Shown here: piece by piece, positions 16,033 to 24,300 of the stretch
How the letters are laid out: every line of letters starts with the position of its first letter
How positions within the stretch are numbered: position 1 is the stretch's first letter
Assembly: GCF_002813375.1 (NCBI RefSeq)
Contig: NZ_PHUJ01000003.1
Span: 4,526,001 to 4,590,000 of the forward strand
Direction: 5' to 3'
Source: Pseudonocardia alni
GTDB lineage: Bacteria; Actinomycetota; Actinomycetes; Mycobacteriales; Pseudonocardiaceae
Length of the DNA: 64,000 bases
Translations under genes and position numbers: made by a program
The notes under the pieces: generated by a model
Seen by the model: only the letters and a program-made list of their open reading frames with translations
Databases searched by the model: none
What the model was told of the DNA's origin: nothing

Positions 16033-16066
16033 GCGCCCATCCGACCACAGGGCTAGCGTCGGCGGC

Positions 16067-17056
16067 ATGGGGACCGACCAGGACAGTGGTGAGTTCGTAC
16101 GGGAGGCGCTCGGGGTGGCCGAGCGGATCACGGCCGACGGGTCGTCGCCGTGGCCGGTCGAGGCGGGCCGCTACCGCCTCGTCGGCGCGCGCGCCTGCCC
16201 GTGGGCGAACCGGGTGATCATCACCCGGCGGCTGCTCGGGCTGGAGGACGCGATCTCGATGGGCATCGCGGGCCCGCTGCACGACGAGCGCAGCTGGCGC
16301 TTCCACCTCGACCCGGGGAACGTCGACCCCGTGCTCGGCATCGAGTACCTGCGCGAGGCCTACGAGAAGGCCGTCCCCGGCTACGACGAGGGTGTCACCG
16401 TCCCTGCCATGGTCGAGGTCGCCTCGGGCAAGGTCGTCACCAACGAGTACGCGCTGCTGGAGCGCGACCTGTCCACCCAGTGGCGGGGGCTGCACCGCGA
16501 GGGCGCCCCGGACCTGTGGACCGACCCGGAGGCGATCGACGAGATCGGGAAGGGGATCTTCCACGACGTCAACAACGGCGTCTACAAGTGCGGGTTCGCC
16601 TCGTCCCAGCGCGCCTACGACCGTGCCTACGACGCCCTGTGGTCGCGGATGGACGAGCTGTCCGGGCACCTGTCGACGCGCCGCTACCTGGTCGGTGACT
16701 CGATCACCCAGGCCGACATCCGGCTGTGGGTGACCCTGGTCCGCTTCGACGCCGCCTACCACGGCCACTTCAAGGCCAACCGGCACAAGCTCACCGAGCT
16801 CCCCGTGCTGTGGGCCTACGCCCGGGACCTGTTCCAGACCCCCGGCTTCGGCGACACCATCGACTTCGAGCAGGTCAAGCAGCACTACTACGGCGTGCAC
16901 GCGTCGGTGAACCCGACCGGGATCGTCCCGAACGGGCCCGACACCGCCGGCTGGACGACCGCGCACGGCCGCGAGGAGCTGGGCGGGCGCCCGTTCGGCG
17001 ACGGCACCCCGCCCGGCCCGCCGCCGGAGCCCGAGCGGGTCCCCGCGGTCGGCTGA
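16067..17056 (+). CDS. Xi-class glutathione transferase / glutathionyl-hydroquinone reductase-like
   Basis: The 329-residue protein has the Xi-class active site CPWAN with Cys44, the segment DPVLGIEYLREAYEKAVPGY, and a C-terminal all-helical GST domain with CGFASSQRAYDRAY and YLVGDSITQADIRLW. Family members reduce glutathionyl-(hydro)quinones. Most actinobacteria use mycothiol rather than glutathione, so the true thiol may be mycothiol. The product could protect against quinones from aromatic catabolism (pobA/pcaHG lie 6 kb away), an inference only. Confidence 0.88.
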   Translation: MGTDQDSGEFVREALGVAERITADGSSPWPVEAGRYRLVGARACPWANRVIITRRLLGLEDAISMGIAGPLHDERSWRFHLDPGNVDPVLGIEYLREAYEKAVPGYDEGVTVPAMVEVASGKVVTNEYALLERDLSTQWRGLHREGAPDLWTDPEAIDEIGKGIFHDVNNGVYKCGFASSQRAYDRAYDALWSRMDELSGHLSTRRYLVGDSITQADIRLWVTLVRFDAAYHGHFKANRHKLTELPVLWAYARDLFQTPGFGDTIDFEQVKQHYYGVHASVNPTGIVPNGPDTAGWTTAHGREELGGRPFGDGTPPGPPPEPERVPAVG

Positions 17057-17141
17057 GCCCCGCACCCGGCGCAGCGGATCGGGCCGGGGGGCCGGTGACC
17101 GCGGCGCGGCGGGGGCGCCGGGCCGGGACGGGCCTGTCACG

Positions 17142-18362
17142 ATGGTCGCGATGCGAGTGCCTGGACGACCCCACCCCGTGATCCGGCAGCGACGCCGTCG
17201 CAGCACCGGACTGCTCACCGCCGCCGTCGTGGGCGCGCTGACGGCGGGGCTCGTCGCCGTCGCCGGGCCGCAGCTCACCGCGAACAGCACCGCCGCCGCC
17301 CCGCCGGGTGCACAGCCGCAGGCGGCGCCGGCGGCACAGCCGGACCCGGACACCTGTGCCCCGATGGTGGCGGCGCTGTCCCCGCGCGACCGGCTCGCCC
17401 AGCGCCTGATGGTCGGGGTGGACGCCGCCGACCCGGCCGGCGCCACCGCGATCGTGCGGGGGTCGCAGGTCGGCGGGGTGTTCCTCGGCGGCAACGCGAC
17501 CGCGCTGCTGCAGGACGACCGGGTCGCGGCGCTGCAGAAGGCGTCCCGCACGCCGCTCGCCGTCGCCGTCGACGAGGAGGGCGGCCGTGTCCAGCGCATC
17601 GACGAGCTCGACGGCGACGTCCCCAGCGCCCGGCAGATGGCCGCGTCCGGCAGCCCCGAGGAGGTCACCGAGATCGCCCGCGAGCGCGCCGGACAGCTGA
17701 AGGCACGTGGTGTCACCTGGAACCTCGCGCCGTCGGTCGACGTCTCCGACCAGCCGCGCACCGCCGTCATCGGGGACCGCTCGTTCTCCGACGACCCGGC
17801 CACCGTCACCCGCTACGCCGCGGCCTGGGCCGAGGGGCAGCAGGCCGGCGGGGTGTTCGGGGTCCTCAAGCACTTCCCCGGCCACGGGCACAGCTCCGGT
17901 GACTCGCACAAGGGCTCGGTGAGCACGCCGCCGCTGGACCAGCTGCGTGCCGGTGACCTCCGGCCCTACTCCGACCTCGTCGGACCGGGGAAGCCGCTCG
18001 ACGGGCGGGTCGGGGTCATGCTCGGCCACCTCGACGTCCCGGGCCTGACCACCGACGTGCCCACCAGCATCGCCCCGGCCGCCTACCGGCTGCTGCGCGA
18101 GGACTACCGGTTCGACGGCCTCGCCATGACCGACGACCTCGGTGCGATGAAGGCGATCACCGATCGCTTCGGGCTCGCCGAGGCCACCACCCGGGCCCTG
18201 ACCGCCGGCGCGGACATGGCGCTGTTCTCCAACGTCACCCCGGTCGCCCCGCTGCTCGACGCCGCGGAGAAGGCGCTGAGCGAGGGGCGGATCACGGCGC
18301 AGGCCAACGACACCGCCGTCGCGCGGGTGCTGGCGGCCAAGGGGCTCTGCAGCCGCGGCTGA
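17142..18362 (+). CDS. Secreted GH3 family beta-N-acetylhexosaminidase (NagZ-like)
   Basis: The 406-residue protein has an N-terminal basic stretch and hydrophobic segment (about 20-43) acting as signal or anchor, then a GH3 catalytic domain (80-400). LKHFPGHGHSSGDSH near residue 242 holds the His/Asp dyad used by NagZ enzymes and AMTDDLGAM supplies the nucleophile Asp331. It likely releases N-acetylglucosamine from cell-wall fragments outside the membrane, like mycobacterial LpqI. ATG at 17142 or 17151 could be the start. Confidence 0.88.
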   Translation: MVAMRVPGRPHPVIRQRRRRSTGLLTAAVVGALTAGLVAVAGPQLTANSTAAAPPGAQPQAAPAAQPDPDTCAPMVAALSPRDRLAQRLMVGVDAADPAGATAIVRGSQVGGVFLGGNATALLQDDRVAALQKASRTPLAVAVDEEGGRVQRIDELDGDVPSARQMAASGSPEEVTEIARERAGQLKARGVTWNLAPSVDVSDQPRTAVIGDRSFSDDPATVTRYAAAWAEGQQAGGVFGVLKHFPGHGHSSGDSHKGSVSTPPLDQLRAGDLRPYSDLVGPGKPLDGRVGVMLGHLDVPGLTTDVPTSIAPAAYRLLREDYRFDGLAMTDDLGAMKAITDRFGLAEATTRALTAGADMALFSNVTPVAPLLDAAEKALSEGRITAQANDTAVARVLAAKGLCSRG

Positions 18363-18369
18363 GCGCCCC

Positions 18370-19479
18370 TCAACCGGCGAAGAACGCCCGGATGTCGGCC
18401 GCCACGTCGGCCGGCCGCTCCAGGGCGGCGAAGTGCCCGCCCTCGTCGAAGGTGCTCCAGTGCTCGATCCGGCTGTTGTCGCGCTCGGCGAACACCCGGA
18501 CGGTCCGGAAGTCCGAGGCGAACACGGCCACCCCGGTCCGGGCGTGGTTCACCCGCGGCTCCGCGCCGGCGCGTGCGTCCTCGAAGTAGATCCTGGCCGA
18601 GGTCGCCGCGGTGTTGGTCAGCCAGTACAGCGACACCTGGGTCAGCAGCTGGTCACGGGTCACCAGCGCGGTGCCGTTGCCGAAGGACGCGAACAGCTCG
18701 GAGTAGGCCAGCTGCCCGACCGGTGAGTCGGCCAGCGCCGCCCCGATCGTCTGCGGGCGGGAGGCGTTCATCCCGTTGTAGCCGCCGACCGAGGAGAACC
18801 ACTGCATGAACTCCAGCGCGGCGTGGTCGTCCGGTCCCAGCCGCTCGAACTCGGCCGGGTCGCCCGACGGGAACGAGAACAGCTGCAGCACGTGCAGCCC
18901 GAGGAACCCGGGCGGGTCGAGCAGGCCCAGCTCCCGCGCGACGAGCGCCCCGGCGTCGCTGCCGTGTGCCCCGTAGGAGGGGTAGCCGAGCCGGCGCATC
19001 AGGGTGTCCAGCGTCGCGGCGATCCGGGCGGTGGTCCAGCCGCCCTCGGCGAGCGGGGTGCTGAAGCCGAACCCGGGCAACGACGGCACCACCACCGAGC
19101 AGGCGTCCTCGGCGCGGCCGCCGTGCGCGACCGGGTCGGTCAACGGGCCGATCACGTCGAGGAACTCCGCGAACGAGCCGGGCCAGCTGTGCAGCAGCAG
19201 CACCGGCGTCGCGCCGGGCTCGGCCGAGGGGACGTGCAGGTAGTGCAGGACCTGGCCGTCGATCTCGGTGCGGTACTGCGGGTGGGCGTTCATCCGGGTC
19301 TCCTGGGCCCGCCAGTCGAACCCGTCGCGCCAGTACGCGACGGTCGCGGCCAGCCACGCGTTCGGGGTGCCGTAGGTCCAGTCGTCGCCCGGCGCGGGAC
19401 GGGGCAGCCGGGTGCGGGACAGACGGTCGGCGAGGTCGTCGAGGTCGGACTGCGGGATCTGCACGGTGAACGGCGTCAT
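18370..19479 (-). CDS. Epoxide hydrolase (EHN domain), second copy
   Basis: The 369-residue protein shares the EHN plus alpha/beta hydrolase layout of the enzyme at 6365-7492. The oxyanion motif is HSWPGS (not HGWPGS), the nucleophile is Asp175 in GSDAGALV, and the His lies in EGGHFAALERP. The two copies are clearly diverged paralogues. It is divergent from a WYL regulator with 66 bp between the starts, which suggests local control by that regulator. Substrate unknown. Confidence 0.9.
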   Translation of the reverse strand: MTPFTVQIPQSDLDDLADRLSRTRLPRPAPGDDWTYGTPNAWLAATVAYWRDGFDWRAQETRMNAHPQYRTEIDGQVLHYLHVPSAEPGATPVLLLHSWPGSFAEFLDVIGPLTDPVAHGGRAEDACSVVVPSLPGFGFSTPLAEGGWTTARIAATLDTLMRRLGYPSYGAHGSDAGALVARELGLLDPPGFLGLHVLQLFSFPSGDPAEFERLGPDDHAALEFMQWFSSVGGYNGMNASRPQTIGAALADSPVGQLAYSELFASFGNGTALVTRDQLLTQVSLYWLTNTAATSARIYFEDARAGAEPRVNHARTGVAVFASDFRTVRVFAERDNSRIEHWSTFDEGGHFAALERPADVAADIRAFFAG

Positions 19480-19545
19480 GGGTACTACGGTGCCGGTTGA
19501 TCAGGCACGTTCTCTTCCTGTTCGCGACCGGATCCGGAGGTTCTC

Positions 19546-20505
19546 GTGGCCGACACCGCCGCCCGCATGCTCGCGCTCCTCGGGCTGCTGCAGAGCCGTC
19601 CGGAGTGGACCGCGCCGGAGCTGGCGGAGCGGCTCGGCGTCAGCACCCGCACCATCCGCAACGACGTCGCCCGGCTCCGCGGACTCGACTACCCGGTGCA
19701 CGCCGTCCGGGGCGGCGCCGGGCACTACCGGCTCGGGCCCGGCGCGCGGCTGCCCCCGCTGCAGCTCGACGACGCCGAGGCCGTCGCCGTGGCGATCGGG
19801 CTGCGCACCGTGAGCGCGAGCGGCGGGCGGCTGGGGGACAGCGGCGACCGCGTCCTGGCCAAGCTCGACCAGGTGCTCCCGGACCGGCTGCGCCGCCGCG
19901 TCGCCGCCATCCACGACGGCACCGTCGCGGGGCCGCGCAACACCGACACCGTCGACCCGGATCCGGAGGTCGACCCGGCGGTGCTCACCGAGCTCGCCAC
20001 CGCGATCCGCGACCACACCTGCGTGCGGCTCGACCTGCCCGGGCAGGAGTGGCCGGTCACGGTCGAGCCGTACCGGATGGTCTCCTGGCAGGGCCGCTGG
20101 TACCTGGTCGGGCGGCTCGACGGCGGGTGGCGGACGTGGCGGGTCGACCTGGTCCGCCCGCGCACGGCGACCGGCCGCCGGTTCGTCCCGGACCCGCTGC
20201 CCGGCGGGGACTACCCGGCCCTGGTCCTGCGGGAGGCCGCGTCGACCGGGTGGCAGGTGCACGTCCGCATCACCGTCGACGCACCGGCGGCGACGGTGCT
20301 CGCCCGGATCAACCCGGCCGTCGGCGCGGTCGAGGAGGTCGACGACACGCACTGCGTCCTCGTGACCGGGGCGGACAGCATCGAGACCGTCGCGGTGTAC
20401 ATCGGGCTGCTCGACCTGGACTTCCACGTCACCGAGCCACCGGAGCTGGTGGCGCGGCTGCGCGCACTGGCCGACCGCTACACCCGGGCGACCACGGGCC
20501 CCTGA
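19546..20505 (+). CDS. WYL-domain transcriptional regulator (HTH_11)
   Basis: The 319-residue protein opens with a DeoR-type HTH (residues 5-60; LAERLGVSTRTIRNDVARLR), followed by a WYL domain containing PYRMVSWQGRWYLVGRLDGGWRTWRVD around residues 180-206 and a WCX C-terminal extension. WYL domains sense nucleic-acid or nucleotide ligands in several systems. Its position, divergent from an epoxide hydrolase, suggests it controls that gene. GTG at 19546 follows GGAGG at a 6-nt distance. Confidence 0.9.
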   Translation: MADTAARMLALLGLLQSRPEWTAPELAERLGVSTRTIRNDVARLRGLDYPVHAVRGGAGHYRLGPGARLPPLQLDDAEAVAVAIGLRTVSASGGRLGDSGDRVLAKLDQVLPDRLRRRVAAIHDGTVAGPRNTDTVDPDPEVDPAVLTELATAIRDHTCVRLDLPGQEWPVTVEPYRMVSWQGRWYLVGRLDGGWRTWRVDLVRPRTATGRRFVPDPLPGGDYPALVLREAASTGWQVHVRITVDAPAATVLARINPAVGAVEEVDDTHCVLVTGADSIETVAVYIGLLDLDFHVTEPPELVARLRALADRYTRATTGP

Positions 20506-20513
20506 GCACGCAC

Positions 20514-20545
20514 GAGGGCCCCGCACGACACTGTGCGAGGCCCTC
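20514..20545. terminator. Hairpin terminator between the WYL gene and the reductase operon
   Basis: GAGGGCC/GGCCCTC outer arms and CGCAC/GTGCG inner arms form a 12-bp stem with one mismatch and a 6-nt loop between convergent genes. Confidence 0.75.
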
Positions 20546-20563
20546 GGCCGGGGAGAACGACGG

Positions 20564-21331
20564 TCAGGACGCCATGTCCAGCCCGCCGTTCACGCTGATC
20601 ACCGAGCCGGTCACGTAGCCGGCGCGGTCGTCGACGAGGAACTGCACGGCGCGGGCGATCTCGTCGGCCTGGCCGAGGCGGCCGACCGGGATCTTCGAGA
20701 CGATCTTCTCGAGCGCCTTCTCCGGCACGGCGGCGACCATCTCGGTCTCGATGAAGCCCGGCGCGACGCAGTTGACGGTGACGCCCTTGCGGGCGACCTC
20801 CTGGGCCAGCGACTTCGAGAAGCCGATCAGGCCGGCCTTCGACGAGGCGTAGTTGGCCTGGCCCATCGCCCCGGTCTGGCCGATCACCGAGGAGATGTTC
20901 ACGATCCGGCCGAACTCGTTGCCGGTCATGTGCTCCAGCACGGCCTTGGTCATGTAGAACGCCCCGGACAGGTTGATCCGCAGCACGGCGTGCCAGTCGT
21001 CGACGGTCAGCTTGCGGACGGTCTTGTCGACGGTGATGCCGGCGTTGTTGATCAGGTAGTCGACGCGGCCCCGCTGCTCCAGGACCTCGGTGACGACCCG
21101 CTGGCAGTCCTCGGGCGAGCCGACGTTGCCCTGGTGCACCGAGATCGACGCGCCCTCGGCCTCCAGCTTGCCCTTCAGCTCGTCGGCGGCCTTGGAGTTC
21201 GACGAGTACCCCGCGGCGACGTGCACCCCGGTGCGGGCCAGCGCGGTGGTGATCGCGGCGCCGATCCCGCGCGCACCCCCGGTCACGATGGCGACGCGCT
21301 GCTCCGGGTGGGTATCGGTGATCGCGGTCAT
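20564..21331 (-). CDS. Acetoacetyl-CoA / 3-oxoacyl reductase (PhaB/FabG, SDR)
   Basis: This 255-residue short-chain dehydrogenase has the NADP(H) site TGGARGIGAA near residue 18, NNAGITVDKTVRKL (typical of PhaB-like reductases), the Ser-Tyr-Lys triad in NISSVIGQTGAMGQANYASSK and the ending YVTGSVISVNGGLDM. It should reduce acetoacetyl-CoA or 3-oxoacyl-ACP to the 3-hydroxy form. GGAGGAAA precedes the ATG, which overlaps the carboxylase stop by 4 nt, so it is translationally coupled. It is the last gene in the carboxylase block. CoA versus ACP specificity cannot be read from sequence. Confidence 0.92.
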   Translation of the reverse strand: MTAITDTHPEQRVAIVTGGARGIGAAITTALARTGVHVAAGYSSNSKAADELKGKLEAEGASISVHQGNVGSPEDCQRVVTEVLEQRGRVDYLINNAGITVDKTVRKLTVDDWHAVLRINLSGAFYMTKAVLEHMTGNEFGRIVNISSVIGQTGAMGQANYASSKAGLIGFSKSLAQEVARKGVTVNCVAPGFIETEMVAAVPEKALEKIVSKIPVGRLGQADEIARAVQFLVDDRAGYVTGSVISVNGGLDMAS

Positions 21332-24300
21332 GCGTTTCCTCCAAGGGTGTCGAGAGTGCGCTTCATGCCCCGCTGGACCGCGTCGGCCAGGTACGGCCGG
21401 AGCTGGTCGGGGGAGACGATCCGGTGCACCGAGCCGACGGACTGCGCCCGCTCGATGGAGTGCTTGGTGTCGAACTCGTCCGCGACCTGGCCGAGCTTCT
21501 CGGAGCGGACGTCGGGGCGGAGGGTGGCGAGGTCGCCGCGCAGCCGTGCCGCCGTCGCCTCGTCCCCGTCGGTGACGGCCTGCTTGATCCGGGTCTCCAG
21601 GTCGGTGACCCGCTCGTCCTTGGCGGTGCGGTCGTTGACCTCGCCGGCGAACACGACGGCCGCGGCGGGCGCCCCGCCGAGCACGGAGGCGTAGGAGCCG
21701 GTGATCGCGGCGACCTCCATGTTGTCGTTCAGCGTTCCGGAGAACACCACGAACGCGCCGCCGTGGTAGCGGGAGACCACGCAGAACACGATCGGGCCGT
21801 CGAAGTTGACGATGGCCCGGCCGATCTCGGCGCCGTTCTCCAGCTGCAGGCCGCGCAGCGACTCCGGCGAGCCGTCGAACCCGGACAGGTTCGCCAGGAC
21901 GACCAGCGGCCGGTTGCCCGACGCGGCGTTGATGGCCCGCGCGCACTTGCGCGACGAGCGCGGGAACAGCGTCCCGGCGGTGAACTGCGACGGCCCGTCG
22001 ACCGGGCGCGGCCCGCGCCGCGGCAGCGGCCGCGACTCGATGCCGATCATCGCGATCGGCTGGCCGCCGAGGTGGGCGTCGAGCGCGACGACCGAGTCGG
22101 CGTCGTGCATGTCGGCCCACCGCTCCGACGTCGGGTGGTCGGCGTCGGCGACGCCGCGCAGCACCGAGCGGATGTCGAACGGCTTCTTCCGCTCCCGGTT
22201 GGTCTCCGGCGCCCAGATCTCGCCGAGCGTGGTGAAGTCGCAGTTCGGCCCGGAGTGCGGCGCCGTGGTGACGTCACGGGAGACCGGGTCGGTGGTCGGC
22301 GCGGGTCGCGGGAACCGCTCGCCCGGCTGGGTCCAGGTGTGGGCGTAGTGCTGCAGCAGCACGCCCACGGCGCCGCCCAGGTCCGGCGCCCAGTACTGCG
22401 CCTGCCCGTTCGGGCCCATGATCCGGTCGTAGCCGCCGATGCCGAAGTTGTCCTCGGCCGAGACGCCGCCGGAGAAGTCCAGCGAGTGCTTGCCGGTGAG
22501 CACCATCGCCGAGTCCGGCGTCATCACCAGGATGCCCCTGGTGTGCATGAGCATCGTGGCCTCGGCGTTCCAGTAGGGCTGGGCGCCGACGTTGATGCCG
22601 GTGACGACGACGTTCATCTCGCCGCCGTCCTGGGTGAACTCGATGATCCCGCGCAGCACCCGGGAGATCCAGTCCATGTTCTCGGTACCGGAGTCCATCG
22701 CGATCTTCGCGCCGGCCGATACGGCGAACCACTCGATCGGCACGTCCAGCTCACGGGCCAGGTGGATCGCGGCCAGCACGCGGCGGCACTCCGGTTCGGC
22801 GATCGCGCCGAGTGCCCGGGTCGGGTCGCCGAGCAGCACGACCCGCTTCATCCCGTCCGGGTAGCGCCGGGTCGGCACCGAGACGACGCCGAGCACCAGG
22901 TTGGCGCTGTTGCCGCCGGGCGCGCGGTCGACCGGCACCGGCAGCGCCGGGTCGGCCGGGTCGACGAGGTCGTACTCCTGCCAGGTGCCCGGACCGGCGT
23001 CGACCGGGGCGGTGAGCAGCGGGACGATCTCGTACGGGTAGACGGCGCCGCGGCGACGGGCCTTGAGCACCTTCTGGTCGTAGGCGTCGAGCTCGCGCAT
23101 CGGCTCGGTCGGGGGCTGGTCGAGCTTGACCGTGAGCCCCGCGCCGGGCGGGCGCGACATGCGCAGCAGCATCGAGCGCGGACCGCCCTGGCCGCCGGTG
23201 ACCTGCGGGTCGGCGGTGCGGAACTCGACGAGGACCTGCTCCAGACCGAGGTTGGCCGTGCGCGGTGCGAGCCGGCGGACCACCGAGTCCAGCTCGGCGA
23301 GCGGGACGTCGACCTCCGGCCACACGTAGAGCGCGATCCGGTTCCACGACATCCGGGCCAGGGTGCGGTCCCCGGCGCGGGCGGCACGCAGCGAGTTGAT
23401 GCAGGCGTCGAGCGCGCGCTCGAACTGCGGCAGCGAGCGGACCTTCCCGGTCTCCTCGTCGCGCAGCACGGTCAGCTCGCGGACGTCGGCCATCGCGACC
23501 AGCCGGTCGTCGGCGGTGACCTCGCGGCCGGTGGCCCGGAACAGGTGCACGTCGGTGGCGGCGGGCAGCCGGTGCAGCTCGAAGTTGCGGAAACGCCACA
23601 GCCGCAGCCGGTCCGCGACCAGCGGGTGCATGCCCCGCAGCGTGCGGTCCTCGACCAGCTCGCCGGTCTCGTCGGGCCGGAAGGTGAACCAGGTCGGCGG
23701 CTCGGCCTCCTCGCTCGTCGTCCCCGCGGCGCGCGGGTTCGGGCGGACGGCGACGGCGACCCGGTGCAGGTGCGCGGGCACCTTCCCCAGTGCGGCGCGG
23801 ACGCGCTCGGCGCGGGCGTCGGGGTCACCGCCGTCGTCGGCCTTGGTCGAGGTGACGTAGAGGTCGACGAGCGCGGTGCGGTCCCCGTCGAGTTCGCCGA
23901 CGCGGCGGCGCAGCTCGTCGGACACGGCCTGCGCGGCGGCCGGGTCGTTGTTGTCGATCACCGAGGCGAAGACCGTGCGGTCCCGGCCCAGGTGCTGGTA
24001 GCGGGCGGTCAGCAGCGGCTTGCCCGCGTGCTCGACGAGCTCCAGGTCGCGCAGCACCCGCACCCGGTAGTAGCGCCGGGTCATGACCTCGAGCAGCACG
24101 GCGTCGTGCCGCTCCCCGAACACGCCCAGGATCGGCTCCGAGGACCCGACGAGGGTGTCGATCCGGCGGGCCCGGTCCGCGGTCTCCGGGTCCGAGGCGA
24201 GCACGTCCAGGCTCTCCCGGACCTCGGCCAGCGCCCGGTCCCGCTCGGCGGCGACGACCGGGGCGTCGAACGCCCGGTAGCGGGCCAGCCGCGCGGTGTC